Source: Delphinapterus leucas (lineage: Eukaryota; Chordata; Mammalia; Artiodactyla; Monodontidae). Taken from it: a DNA stretch of 64,000 nucleotides. Shown piece after piece: positions 1 through 11,879 of this stretch. The notes under the pieces are model-generated. The model ran no database searches, was not told the origin of the DNA, and was given only the letters and a program-made list of their open reading frames with translations. The stretch is taken from positions 13,166,105 through 13,230,104 of the forward strand of contig NW_022098031.1 of NCBI RefSeq assembly GCF_002288925.2, in the 5' to 3' direction. Made by a program: the position numbers and the translations under genes. Every line of letters starts with the position of its first letter. The stretch's first letter is position 1.

Positions 1-197
1 TTTTGCGGTACGCGGGCCTCTCACTGTTGTGGCCTCTCCCATTGCGGAGCACAGGCTCCGGACGCGCAGGCTCAGCGGCCATGGCTCACGGGCCCAGCCG
101 CTCCGTGGCATGTGGGATCTTCCCAGACCGGGACACGAACCCGCGTCCTCTGCATCGGCAGGCGGACTGTCAACCACTGCGCCACCAGGGAAGCCCA
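1..197 (-). mobile_element. Short CHR-type SINE (tRNA-derived)
   Basis: The plus strand reads from an A-tail complement through the cetacean-type body to 'ccaccagggaagccc', the complement of a tRNA-like head with box A (TGGCGCAGTGGTT) and a box B near 140. It is cut by the window edge. Confidence 0.92.
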
Positions 198-258
198 TTA
201 AGAAACTACTTTTAAAAATATGTTCATATACCCATAACTCAGATTTAAAATATACAGT

Positions 259-372
259 TGGGGATTCCCTGGCGGTCCAGTGGTTGGGACTTGGTGCTTT
301 CACTGCTGGGGCCTGGGGTTCAATCCCTGGTCGGGGAACTAAGATCCCGTGAGCCCAGCGTCACGGCCAAAA
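259..372 (+). mobile_element. CHR-1-type SINE, truncated
   Basis: It has the tRNA-like head 'attccctggcggtccagtgg', the box-B-like 'ggttcaatccctgg' and a short body ending in 'cggccaaaaat'. An AT tract and then (CA)n follow the tail. Confidence 0.9.
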
Positions 373-373
373 A

Positions 374-408
374 TATATATATATTTAATAAATATATTAT
401 TTATATAC

Positions 409-452
<44 letters not shown>
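374..452. repeat. AT-rich run then (CA)n microsatellite
   Basis: The (CA)16-17 tract is at 419-452, after an AT-rich stretch that grows out of the SINE tail. Confidence 0.95.
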
Positions 453-455
<3 letters not shown>

Positions 456-864
456 CAATTTTCATTGTTCATGGTAGTTAGGCTCTATAAAGTTCCAGGG
501 AACACTGAGTTAGTGAATATCAGACCATTAGTACTAGGAGAAATATAGGGTTAAATTTCTGCCGATCAACACAGAACCTGTCTTATATGTTTCTGTTTAA
601 AGACATTTAATGTATATTGTTGATTCACTAACACTGAACTCACAGCAACAGCATTATAACTCATGCCTGATCAGAGCTTATATAACATGTGTTGTCAGAC
701 TTCTTAATTTTTGCCAAATTACTTAGCATAATGTGCTATTCCACTTCCGTTTAATTTTCATTTTCGTAATTACCAGGGAAGTTGAAAATCTTTCTGTGTG
801 ATTATTTGCCATTTGGTTTCCTTTTGTTGTGAACTGCTTGTTCAGATCATTTACCCAGCTTTCT

Positions 865-1219
865 TTCTTTTTTTTTTTTTCTTAATTAATTAATTTTTGG
901 CTGTGTTGGGTCTTTGTTGCTGCACATGGGCTTTCTCTAGTTGCGGCAAGCGGGGGCTACTCTTCGTTGCGGTTCGCAGGGTTCTCGTTGTGGTGGCTTC
1001 TCTTGTTTCGGAGTGCGGGCTCTAGACGCACAGTCTTCAGTAGCTGTGGCACGCGGTCTCAGTAGTTGTGGCTCGCGGGCTCTAGAGCGCAGGCTCAGTA
1101 GTTGTGGCGCATGGGCTTAATTGCTCTGTGGCACGTGGGATCTTCCCGGACCAGGGATCGAACCCGTGCCCCCTGTGTTGGTAGGTGGATTCGTAACCAC
1201 TGTGCCACCAGGGAAGTCC
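865..1219 (-). mobile_element. Long CHR-2-type SINE
   Basis: A roughly 340-bp form with internal 'cagtagttgtggc' repeats ends in 'gtgccaccagggaagtcc' (complement of the tRNA head). It is inserted in the old L1, and weak duplications (ccagctttct / ccaggtttct) flank it. Confidence 0.92.
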
Positions 1220-2027
1220 TCCAGGTTTCTATTTGATGGTCTTTTCCTTATTAATTTATAGATTTTTAAACATATACATTCTGTATACTAATATTTTCTT
1301 GATTGTATCATCAACATCTTCCTCCAATAGTGTGTCTTTGCATTTTTAGATGAGCTTTGCCATATGGAAAATTTCAGTTGCTTTCATGAGGTAAATTTTG
1401 TGTTTTATTTAAGAAATTCCCTAGCATTACAAGGTTATAGAGGCATTCCTATATATATTGATACTCTCCACATTGTCTTCTCATAATTTTAAAGTTTTGA
1501 ATTTCATAGTTAGACTTTGAATAAACCTGGAATTCATTTTTATATGTGGAATTCATTTTTTAAACATAAGGGTAGTCAATTTTCTCAGCCTCATTTATTA
1601 GATAGCCCATTCTTTCCCCACTATTTATTATGCCACTTTCAGGGGCCCCCTGACACCAGAAGTACATATACCAAAGTACATATACCAGAAGTACATATTG
1701 GGAAATATGTGAATGTCTGTTTTAGGGTTTTCTACCCTGTTGCATTAGTCCATCTATTTGTCCTCCAGCTAATATCACACTGTTTTAAGGACCAAAGCTT
1801 TACAATAAATCTTGAGGGCAAGATGTCCCCCTCCTTATTTTTATTTTTCAACATTTTCTTGATTACTCTTGTTCCTTTATTCTTCCATATGTATTTTAGG
1901 ATTAGCTTGTCAAATTTAGTCAAAAGCCCTGTTAAGAGTGGGATTAGAAGGGCGATACATTTATGGATTAATTTGGGAAAAAATTAACATTCTTACAGCA
2001 TGGAGTCTTTCCATCTGTTAACATTCC

Positions 2028-2345
2028 AGGGACTTCCCTGGTGGTGCAGTGGTTAAGAACCCGCCTCCCAACACAGGCGGCACGGTTTCGATCCCTAGTC
2101 TGGGAAGATCCCACATGCCACGGAGCACGAAGCCTGCGCTCTAGAGCCTGCGGGCCACAACTACTGAGCCTGTGTGCCACAACTACTGAAGCCTGTGTGC
2201 TTAGAGCCCATGCTTCTCAACAAGAGAAGCCACCACAATGAGAAGCCCGCGCACCACAACGAAGAGTAGCCCCCGCTCACCGCAACTAGAGAGAGCCCGT
2301 GCGTGGCAACAAAGACCCAAAGCAGCCAAAAATAAATAAATAAAT
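2028..2345 (+). mobile_element. Long CHR-2-type SINE
   Basis: It runs from the head 'gggacttccctggtggtgca' through the reiterated 'ccacaactactgagcc' body to an (AAAT)n tail, and it interrupts the old minus-strand L1. Confidence 0.93.
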
Positions 2346-2798
2346 TTATAAAAACAAACAAAAATTCTATACATCTCCATTTATTGGTTTTATGTCCTTA
2401 AATACATTTTAATATTTTCCACTAAGAATTGCACATCTTTGGTTAAATTCATTATCTGCCTTATATCTTTTTGCTGCCACTGTGAATGGGATCTTTAGTT
2501 ACATTTTCTAAATAGTTGTTTATTAGGTATAACGAAGCTACTATTTTTGTATATTGTTTCTCTTTCCAGCAACTTTGATGAACTCTCATTAATTTTATTA
2601 AACCAGTTATGGATTATCTTCAATTTTATATGTCAATAACCATATCATTGGCTACTATTGGCCACCCTGTTTCACTTTTCCAGTTCTTTCTCTCTCTCTC
2701 TCTTTTTTTCCTGTTATGGATTTCTGTCCTGAATAGAAGCAGTAATAGTGAGCATCCTTCCTCTGTCCCTGACTTTAAAGGTAATGCTCCTGTGATGT

Positions 2799-2856
2799 TG
2801 TACACCTGAAACTAATATAATGTTGTATGTCAATTGTATCTCAATTTTTAAAAAGT
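2799..2856 (+). mobile_element. Very short L1 3'-tail insertion
   Basis: The sequence 'gtacacctgaaactaatat' through 'ctcaatttttaaaaag' is the end of a younger cetartiodactyl L1, in plus orientation inside the older minus-strand L1. The host sequence resumes after it. Confidence 0.65.
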
Positions 2857-3279
2857 CATGCCTCTAATGTTTCACATTTAGAATGATGTTTGCTTTAGAT
2901 TGTTGGCAGGTAGCTATATCAGGTTAAGAACATTTCTTTTTACTCCAAATTTATAATGTTTCTTTCTTGCTTGCTTTTTCCTTCCCTCCCTTCCCTCTCT
3001 TTTTTCTTTTTCTCTTCCTTCCCTCTCTCTTCCTCTTCCTTAATTTCCTTTGTAAAAAGTTAATGAACAAATGTTAAGTTTTACCAAATGTTTGTGCAAT
3101 TATGTTCATAGCTATGCTTAGCATATAATTTTTCTCATGCTGTACTGTCTATGTGGAGTTTTAATATCAAAAGTTTGCTAGTTTCATAAAGGGAACTGGG
3201 GATCACCTCCCTTTTTTTAGTTGTTAGAACTGTTGTTATATGGTCTTTGAAGGTTTGGTGATATCTGATCCAATACCTT

Positions 3280-3490
3280 TAATATATACTAGATTAAACA
3301 TATATCTAATAAATTGAATATTAATAATTATTAAATTAATGCATACTTAATACAACAATTATATTAATATAACATATTAATATAAAATAATGATTTAGTG
3401 TAATTATTAAGACAATGTATTAATAATGATATATTAAAATATAACTTATTAATTGACTATATTTCTTATATTAAATGAATGTAAATTAAA
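3280..3490. repeat. AT-rich low-complexity tract
   Basis: This is a nearly pure A/T sequence of ttaatatt-like words with no clear unit. Confidence 0.8.
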
Positions 3491-4165
3491 GTTTGGTATT
3501 TAGTATCTCCCTTTACCTCACAGTTGAGGTAGCAGCTGTATTACAGCTACTCTGGTAATTGCTCTAATTTCCATTTGGGCACCTTTTGAGCTTATCTTCC
3601 TTCTCTGGGAACTTAAAAACTTCCACGTGATCTCAGTGTGTTGAGAAAACAGGCCTAGCCTTCTGACCAGTTCTCAGAGGGACTGTCTCCTTGGTGTCTC
3701 CTGTCTCTCCATTGCTCACTGGGGTGACCTGGAAATCACCTTACGGTGGGGTTAGGATCTTATTTCGAACATTGAGAGTAACACAATTCTATGTGAAAAC
3801 AAGCTTGTACACCTTTCCAACTGAATCTTCCCAGTGGTCTCTGAATAAACCTCACCCATAGCAAAAATTCAATGGAAGTTAGTTCTGGTTTTAATAAAGC
3901 ACTGTCAAACAATATCATGAACCATTAATCCATGCCAAAATAAGAAAGTAGAGAAGGTGTCAAGTGCTTGGTCATCTACCATTTGAAGGCTCCTTGTTGA
4001 TTTTTTTAGGGCACCATAAGGCATCTAATAGAAGAGGCCTGCATGGACACAGTCAGGCCTTCCCTTGCTTTTGTGAGATCTAGACCTAAACCTGTCATCT
4101 CTGATCTGTTTAGGTGCCCTTCCTTCCAACTAGGGACCTGAGAACTCCTTCTACCATCTAGGTAT
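3491..4165. other. Unassigned intergenic sequence
   Basis: I could not name any repeat here. The segment 3500-3890 ends in 'tctgaataaacctcaccc', which looks like the R/U5 part of an old LTR, but I cannot place it in a family. Confidence 0.4.
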
Positions 4166-4174
4166 GAAGCCACC

Positions 4175-4600
4175 ATGGACAGCACAGCTCAAAATCCCTA
4201 TGCTGGATCTTCTTTGCGTCAAATGGTAAGTAATGGCCTTAATCGGGTCATTGAAAAGGAGGGTCTCTTGATCCCTCATTCTCATTTCCGAGCTTTATTT
4301 TCTCCTCACTTCCACCTTTATTCCCTGAAATCAGTATTGCCTAGAAATTCTTCCTACCACAATTATGCTTTCCCAGAAACTCTGGAGCTGGCAGGCAAGA
4401 GCCATCCCAGCCCACACCCGGGCCCCTGCACGCCGCCATCCTTACTCACAGCTCCTGTGGGGTTTTCCAAGACTGAGAAGATTCAAAACACACTCTTTGA
4501 GGCAAAATGGCCCCAGGAGGAGATTCACGCTAACATAACAAAATCTGACAAGGAGTACAGCTCATTCTGGCCCCTCACCCATATCAGGATGCATGTTTGA
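4175..4600 (+). CDS. Unrecognised 141-codon ORF with an optimal start context
   Basis: The ORF starts in a perfect gccaccATGG context and encodes MDSTAQNPYAGSSLRQM. A GTAAGTAA splice-donor-like word follows directly, so the real product, if any, might be only a 17-codon first exon. The rest is rich in Ser, Pro and His and has no motif I know. No paralogue is visible in the window and no conserved family came to mind. A chance ORF is the likelier reading. Confidence 0.15.
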   Translation: MDSTAQNPYAGSSLRQMVSNGLNRVIEKEGLLIPHSHFRALFSPHFHLYSLKSVLPRNSSYHNYAFPETLELAGKSHPSPHPGPCTPPSLLTAPVGFSKTEKIQNTLFEAKWPQEEIHANITKSDKEYSSFWPLTHIRMHV

Positions 4601-4619
4601 GAAGAATTGCCAAATATTA

Positions 4620-5480
4620 AATTAAAAAAGCACACAACTTCATTCTTGTGGTTTTTGTACCATTATTTCAGACAGGCTTGGACAAATTCTACTAATTCTA
4701 TTGCTAAGTGATGGCTCCAGAAGCATTTCCAGCAACTCGAGGGAGAAAGGAGGTAGGGAGGGAGTGGGAGAGGGGGAGTGGGTTAAATAAGCCTGGTGGG
4801 CTCCAGTGGGGCCACCCAAACTACTGAGGGAAGCTGCTGCCACTCACCTTACAAACGTTTTGAAACTTTGCTCCTACTGAGGTAGAGGTTGGCGGGGGTG
4901 AGGGGTACATGGTGAAGAAGAAGGAAGGAGTATCCCCTTCGGCAAGGGGAGGTCAGCTCATTCTGCCATCCTGCGTGGAACAGCTGTTGTGTACAGAGGT
5001 AAGCAATGCCCACACGCTAGCTGAACTAGGGGACAGGACCCTGGCTTTAGTGGTTGTCCAGGTACCAGGACTGATCCAAACAGGCCTAAGATTGTAAGTT
5101 TTGGTATTCAAAGCAAAGTCTGGGGCTGGAAACAGGGATTGCAATAAACTATTAAGCCCAAAGCTGATCACAAAGAATAAAACCCAGGAGTTGGAAGCAC
5201 AGTGAGCAACTGGGCCCAGAACAGGTATAGAATGTGAGGCCTAGAAAAATCCCAGGAAGGAGACCCCATGGTGCGGAGAGAGCAGCCCAGCCCTGATCAG
5301 AGAAGGGAATCACAAGGTCTCATCCTCAAAGAAGGAACCACACCAGAAGACGAGTTAGTCACGTAAACAGATAAACCTACACTACATCCCAGCTGCAATC
5401 GTGGATATAACCTCCCTCCCAAATGCTAAGGTAAAAGAGAGAAGAACCTGACTGGGTCCATTTTGGGGGCAGTGTTGTGG
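4620..5480. other. Unassigned intergenic sequence
   Basis: I recognise no gene or repeat. A purine-rich patch (gggaggga-type) lies at 4733-4790. Confidence 0.4.
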
Positions 5481-6005
5481 AAGATTTTGCAGAGGAGGTC
5501 ACAATTAAGAGGGTTTAGCGTGATGCTGGCAGATAAATGTGGGAAAGGCAAGAGAATGGCTGTGTGAAGACACACAGGTATGAAACAACATGGCGTGTGG
5601 GGAGCCATAAGGAGTGAGGTCATTCTGGAGGGGAGGAAGAGAGGGCGAGCATGAGAGTCAAGACTGGAAAGAAGGACCTGTGGGCTGGCATAATGATGGA
5701 GGGCCTCAAATTCCATGCTAAGGAGTTGCCTCTGCTGGGTTTTAACCAGGCTGTGTGACTTCATCACTTTTGAGTTTTTGAAGGATAAATTTCTGGAGTC
5801 TGAAGCATAGAATATTCATTTTGGCTACAGGAATGAAAGGACTTGGCCATTTAGAAAGCTACTGCAGTGGTTCATGTCAAGGCTAATAAGGCTAGAACCA
5901 AAGTAGTGGCAGTGGGATTGGGGCAGGGCATGGGGAACAGATCCAAGATATAATTAAGACTTGATCATGAGTTCAGATATAAGAGGTGAGGTAGAGATAA
6001 GGGTC
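5480..6005 (-). mobile_element. L2 (LINE-2) remnant, minus strand
   Basis: Diverged L2 phrases read in reverse, for example a 'gagggcctcaaattccatgctaaggagt' block near 5698 and 'agctactgcagtggttcatgtcaagg' near 5857. No coding capacity remains. Confidence 0.6.
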
Positions 6006-6029
6006 AAAGGTGACCAGCTCAAGTGCCAT

Positions 6030-6400
6030 TCATCCATCTGCTGTCATCTCCCATGCCTCTAACTTTCCTTTGCACTTGACCTTTACATATAGTCCATGTG
6101 GACCACAAAGCCCTCCTTACCTGCAACCTCCACTAACCTTTCCAAATTCACTTCCTACCCTTGCTCATTGTGCTTTGGCCACACCGGTCACATCAGATAC
6201 TCCAAGCACGCTCCTGCCTCAGGACCTTTGCACTTACCTGTTCCATCTGCCTGTAATGCTCTTCACCCAGATATCCTCATGGCTGGCACTCTGATTTCTT
6301 TCGGGTGTCTGACCAAATATCAACTGATCAGAGAGGACTCCTGTAACTATACTCTATTTGAAATAGAAACAGCTTCCGCCCATATCACTTAAAAAATACC
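6030..6400 (+). mobile_element. L2 remnant, plus strand
   Basis: 'caggacctttgcacttacct' and 'ctgcctgtaatgctcttcac' are hallmarks of the L2 3' region. It lies back to back with the minus-strand L2 at 5480-6005. Confidence 0.75.
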
Positions 6401-6459
6401 CTTAATTGTGCTTGATTTTTCCACAGAATACTTAGCCACTCCCTTTTTCCTGAAAAGTT

Positions 6460-6820
6460 CTGATTATTCTGTGGTAATGATCATCACCAAACATTAGTGG
6501 CTAAACACAACAAAAATGTCTGATTCGTGCAACATGTCCACTTCAGACCAGCAGGGGGCTCCACTTATGGTAATCCCTCAGGGTCTCAGGTGATGAGGCT
6601 TCATGTAACATGTTGCTTCCACAACGACCACAGCAGTGGTCTGTGCCCAGGCTCCTGAAGCTTCTGCCGGCAAGTGACACAAGTAATTTCTGCTCCTGTG
6701 TCACCACCACTAACAAGTCATACGACTACACCTAAATCCAAAAGGGGAAGGGAAGCGTGCTGTCACCATGTGCACAGCAGGCAGACAACCAGCAATATTT
6801 GGGGAACAGTACTCACTATT
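6460..6820. repeat. Old interspersed repeat, family not named
   Basis: The word order 'gtggctaaacacaac' then 'cagcagggggctcc' then 'aggctcctgaagcttctgcc' resembles an old mammal-wide LTR-like repeat. I cannot give its name with confidence. Confidence 0.4.
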
Positions 6821-6859
6821 TGGTACTATAATAGCAGACACATTAAAGAGTTATTTCTT

Positions 6860-7110
6860 TCTCATCAATCTTTTCTCCAGAATACGAGCATGATAGCCAC
6901 GTCTTTACTTTGTTCCCTGTGGTTTCCCCAATGTTGAGAACATGCTTGGCATATAGTAAGCACTTTAAAAATGTTTGTTCAATGATTAACACCCATCCAA
7001 GGTCTTCCTCTTGGCTGAAACTCCCTGAGGGCACATTCAAGGTTCCTCTGTCTTTGTATCTCCTTTGATTTCTGGACAATGTCTTGGACCTATTAAACAT
7101 TTATTAAACA
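6860..7110 (+). repeat. MIR/L2 3'-end-like fragments
   Basis: 'gaacatgcttggcatatagtaagca' near 6939 is the shared MIR/L2 3' motif. The following 100 bp may be a second copy. Confidence 0.5.
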
Positions 7111-9236
7111 TTTTCTTAGGAAAAAACAACCTATGGCTTACGTCCATGCCACCCTGTTTTATCAGAACTCAAAAATAAAGTATTTTTTAGCTGAGAGAAT
7201 ACTGGAAACAGATTGGGAGAATGAAGGGAGAGAGAGAAAATAGGAGCAAGGCAAAAACCTTTTGACTAAGTATGATGTGCTAGGCCCTGTGTTAGGTAAT
7301 TCCAGAACTCTCAAAGATTGGGGGTAGGGGGTATCAACTGAGTCCAGATTTCTTAAAATAAATTATATTTGCTACCTGCTTTTTATTTGAATCCACCTTC
7401 TCCCCCCTCTCCCCACAAAGCTCATAGTTTAACACAATTCTCTCTGATTTGGGTTAGAAAATTTTACAACTTAGAAAGCCACATGGCTCTCTGAGTACAG
7501 ATTCAATCAGCAGACACTGACTTTTTAAAAAATTGCTGTCCTCTTTATCGTTGGTTTTGAGTTTACCAATTAGTCAGACTTCTTTATAGTGGGAAACTCT
7601 GCAGTTGTGGCCTTCCAGGGACAAGCCTTAGTGGGAAAGTGAACTAAACTAGCCACCGTGAGGCACCCGAGGTTGTGGCTGAGAGAAAAATGCAGTTTGT
7701 AACACAGGCGATTGACTCAAGTTTCCACTTGTTGGCTCCTGGATATTGGGTGTCAACCCCTCAGAAACGTGGAGTGAGTAGACGGACGAATATTCAGTCT
7801 CATTCAGAAGCTGAGGTTCATAGAACACATCTGTCCTAGCTTTCTAATTTATGAATAAAAACATGGTAAACATACACACAGGGAAATATGTCTGGACCAA
7901 GACGGAAAGCTCTTGGAGGCCTTTTCAAAAATGGAAAGTATGAATGATCCCTCCTACCTTCACCTGCCAGAGAAAAAGCTGGATACAAGCATAGCAGTGA
8001 GTGCTGTGGTTGCAGAAGAGCTGGGTTTTGCTTGTTTGTTTCTAGTCTCCCAAAAGAGGAAAAGAGCAGTATGTTGGTGGTACGAAAAATAGGGTTGATG
8101 GTAACACATACCCTACAAGTGAGCACCAAAGGAGACCCTGGGGAAGGGAATTGGTCTGCATCTTGGCCTGAGGACCTTATCATCGTGGCACCCTCGCTGG
8201 AGTGTGATGCAGGGAGGTGGCACCAGACATCTCCAGCAAGAATGGTTCCTTAGTGTTAGCAGGCTTCTTGGAAACAAAGGCAGGATTTCAGAAAAATGAA
8301 GATGATGCTCAAAGGCAATATCCCTTGCCAGGTCTTTTTCTCTGGCTAGAGGCTGTGACTCAGTCTGCCACCAGCTTCTACCTGTGCTTTGGAACGCTGG
8401 GATACCCACCTGCCTCTCAAACGCTCCAGATTGCGGGAGAGATCGGAAGAGTGGAGATGAACACCCAGTGTCACCACTAGCACCCTTAAAGTGGAGGGAG
8501 CCTAGGGCAGGGCTTTCACTCGTACCGTTGGTGAATATGTACAGATTCAAGTAAAGTTCCCCTCCTGAGCAGACACAGGCCTGTACCAGTGTTCATGATT
8601 TGGCAAGCAGAGTGCTTGCTAGATTTTAGTCTTACTTGCCACTTCAGCTTGGTACCTTTCCGCAGTGAGCAGCCTGTACAGCCATACGTGGCAGCCTAGC
8701 TGCTTCAACTTTCTTCAGCAAACTCTCCCATCATCTTCTGGCTCTTAGTGACTAAGATTCATCTGGAGGGAAATTTCTTCATCAAGCTTTTGTATCCTGA
8801 GAAGTAATTCTTTCCCTTCTCTGAATATTTCCATTCTTCTAAACATTTCTAATAGAAGCAAATGCTTCTAATTTGAAAAGAAAAGTGTGTCTCTCAACTG
8901 ATATCTTGGTGGGGCAAGTAGACTCACAGTAATAGTACTTAAGAACTCTACAAGAGGAAACCCTTATCTCTTAGCTCTGTCAGTTGAGTAACTGTGTTTC
9001 CTTGTTGGCTGGAGATTCCCTTAAACCACCACAGAAACCCCAGCACCAATCCATTGAGATGAGCATGTTTTAGAGATGGGCCAGATGGAAAGAGTCCAGA
9101 TTCCATCTGTTTATTATATAGATGTGGCCACTGTCCAAATCTTGTAGAATTGCCAGGAGAGAAAAAAAATCACAAGGCGGTGCATTTTGAGGGTGATCAC
9201 AGTTCTTTGGACTATTTTAAAAGCTCTGTCTGTTCC
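7111..9236. other. Unassigned intergenic sequence
   Basis: I found no repeat or gene. Two overlapping minus-strand ORFs (7836-8183 and 8113-8550) have no start context, motif or codon signature that makes them credible. Confidence 0.4.
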
Positions 9237-9261
9237 GTGTGTGTGTGTGTGTGTGTGTGTT
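9237..9261. repeat. (GT)n microsatellite
   Basis: About twelve GT units lie just before a MIR. Confidence 0.95.
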
Positions 9262-9287
9262 TGTGTAAAGGACACCTTCCAGGTCTC

Positions 9288-9500
9288 TAGATCCAGGCAG
9301 ACCTGGATTTGAACTTCTGATCTATTGCTTATTAGCTGTATCAGGGCTGGTTAATTCATGTTGCTGTCCTTCAGTATCTCCATCTATGTCAAAGAGTTGG
9401 TGTGAGAAGCAAAAGATTGTAGAGACCATTCATGAAGAGCACTTAACATAGTGATCAGCACATATTAAATGACTGATAAATGGCAGCTGTTATTATTGGT
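9288..9500 (+). repeat. MIR SINE, plus strand
   Basis: 'gacctggatttgaacttctg', the 'cagtatctccatctatgtcaaa' core and the tail 'cagcacatattaaatgactga' follow the MIR order. Confidence 0.8.
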
Positions 9501-9540
9501 AATAATATTTTTTTCAAATAGGAATTAAACACCCTTGGGT

Positions 9541-9735
9541 TGTATATTCACAATATTTTTTAAATTGGGGTATAGTTTTTTTACAATGTTAATTTTTACT
9601 GTACAGCGAAGTGAAGTGGAGTTCCCTGTGCTATATAGCGGGTTCTTATTAGTTATCTATTTCATACATATTAGTTTATATATGTCCATCCCAATCTCCT
9701 GGTTCATCCCACCCCCTGCTTTCCCCCCTTGTGGT
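9541..9735 (-). mobile_element. 5'-truncated L1 3' end, minus strand
   Basis: 'ttaaattggggtatagtttt' followed by 'tccctgtgctatatagcggg' is the reversed 3' UTR of a cetartiodactyl L1. Confidence 0.85.
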
Positions 9736-10069
9736 AATAATAATTTGTTATTATTTTAATTTTCATTAATATTTTATTGTTTGCAAGGCTTCAACTACCT
9801 CAAAGCATTTCTACACTTTGAGGTAATGGATTCCCTGCATCCCTCAGACTTGAGACCTTCGGGAATAGTTCACAATTGTGCTTCCTGCAATATAGCCTTA
9901 AGGATAAATTCAAATATGCCAGTAGTAATTTTTTCACTTTAATTCAGCAATTGAATTTGTGGAGTACTTTCTTGGTTTAAGATGCTGGGCTGGTTAGAAC
10001 TGCAAAGATATTTGTCCCAGGATCCCTTCCTCCAGGTACTTCCTAAGACATGCACAGTGACTATGACAC

Positions 10070-10206
10070 AACATCTTTCTCCACTACACTCTCCACCTAA
10101 ACTCCTAGAGAGCAAAATTGCTGCCTGGTTTGTGGTTGTACCTCCAGCGTCTAGCCTAGTGCCTGGCAAGTGGCAAGTACTCAAAACAGATATTTCTGAA
10201 TGAATA
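10070..10206 (+). mobile_element. L2 3' end, plus strand
   Basis: 'ctagcctagtgcctggcaag' followed by 'gatatttctgaatgaataaa' is the typical L2 terminus. Confidence 0.8.
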
Positions 10207-10214
10207 AAAGCAGT

Positions 10215-10510
10215 AGATGATGTATATCTGCTCTAAATGTCTTTCTCCAAGTCTTATCTCTAGCTCCATGCCCAACCATTCTCTTATCTCCACACAACTT
10301 TATGCCCAAATGTACCACACATACTGCATTTCACAGTGCATGGTCACTCAGCTTTTCACGTGCTGTTCCTACTCTCTGAATGCCCTTCCTTCCTCTGCCT
10401 GTTGAGCTTCTAACCATCCTTGATGATCCAGTCAAGCACCAGCTCCTCAGTGGAACCTTCCTTGACCTTCCAGAGTTAATCACACTCTTCTTGGTACTCT
10501 CTTGATATTT
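10215..10510 (+). mobile_element. L2 remnant, plus strand
   Basis: 'gctgttcctactctctgaatgccctt' and 'ggaaccttccttgaccttcc' match the L2 3' region. It abuts another L2 end and therefore derives from a different copy. Confidence 0.75.
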
Positions 10511-11879
10511 TGAACGAGGCTGCCCCTATCATTTGCAGGGCTCAGGCAAGAGCACAAATGGACATCCACATACCACATGTCCAAATGTTTAAGTTATAAA
10601 TCAAACCAATCAATGGTTGAATAAAATATGTTCTATCTTCTTCCCTTGTCAAAGGTATACAGTAACAGAATAAAAAATATGAGACAACATTAGTTTTATA
10701 AGACTGAAATTTGGCAAAATATTGAAGATGGCTGAATTTAATTTAACCATCATTACTAAGCACCATTTAATTTATAGGCTGGAAATATTTAGATGAGTAG
10801 TAAAAAAAGATATGCAGAAAGATTGGTTCAAGATGGCGGAGTAGAAGGACATGAGCTCACTTTCTCCTGTGAGAGCACCGGAATCACAACTAACTGCTGA
10901 ACAGTCATTGACAGGAGGACACTGGAACTCACCAAAAAAGATACCCCACATCCAAAGACAAAGGAGAAGCTGCAATGACATGGTACGAGGGGCAAAATCA
11001 CAACGAAATCAAATCTCATAACCGCAGGGTGGGTGATTCACAAATTGGAGAACAATTATACCACAGAAGTCCACCCACTGGAGTGAATGTTCTGAGCCCC
11101 ACGTCAGGTTTCCCAACATGGGGGTCCAGCAACGGGAGGAGGAATTCCCAGAGAATCAGACTTTGAAGGCTAGCAGGATTTGATTGCAGGACTTCAACAG
11201 GACTGGGGGAAAGAGAGACTCCACTCTTGGAGGGCACACACTAAGTAGTGTGTGCACCAGGACCCGGGGGAAGGAGCAGTGACCCCATAGAAGACTGAAC
11301 CAGACTTACCTGCTAGTGTTGGAGGGTCTCCTGCAGAGGTGGGGGGTGGCTGTGGCTCACCATGGGGACAAGGACACTGGCAGCAGAAGTTCTGGGAAGT
11401 ACTCCTTGGCATGAGCCCTCCTGGAGTCCACCATTAGCCCCACCAAAGAGCCTGTAGGCTCCAGTGCTGGGTCTCCTCAGGCCAAAGAACCAACAGGGAG
11501 GGAGCTCAGCCCCACCTATCAGCAGACAAGCAGATTAAAGTTTTACTGAGCTCAGCCCACCAGAGCAACACCCAACTCTACCCACCACCAGTCCCTCCCA
11601 TCAGGAAGCTTGCACAAGCCTCTTAGAAAGCCTCTTCCACCAGAGGGCAGACAGCAGAAGCAAGAAGAGCTACAATCCTGCAGCCTGTGAAACAAAAACC
11701 ACATTCACAGAAAGTTAGACAAAATGAAAAGGCAGAAGAAAATGTACCAGATGAAGGAACAAGATAAAACCCCAGGAAAACAACTAAATGAACTGCAGAT
11801 AGATAACTTTCCAGAAAAAGAATTCAGAATAATGATAGTGAAGATGATCCAGGACCTCGGAAAAAGAATGGAGGCAAAG

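Larger units (their letters stand above)
690..3290 (-). mobile_element. Old L1 fragment, minus strand, split by three insertions
   Basis: Minus-strand L1 ORF2 sequence is visible in pieces at about 690-866, 1220-2027 (minus-strand peptide KFDKLILKYIWKNKGTRVIKK at 1860-1923), 2350-2798 and 2857-3280. The gaps are filled by CHR SINEs (865-1219 and 2028-2345) and a 58-bp L1 tail. High divergence and many stops indicate an old L1M-type copy. A pyrimidine-rich stretch lies at 2960-3045. Confidence 0.75.

Noticed and set aside
1..197. tRNA gene suggested by box A and box B
   Set aside because: The tRNA-like part is the head of a CHR SINE with a tail and body; several copies recur in the window. 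The same applies to the other SINE heads.
8113..8550. 145-codon minus-strand ORF overlapping another at 7836-8183
   Set aside because: No recognisable domain or splice context, and two long ORFs overlap in different frames, as expected by chance.
10215..10510. Possible exon with a pyrimidine-rich lead
   Set aside because: The text matches an L2 3' region, which explains the pyrimidine bias.
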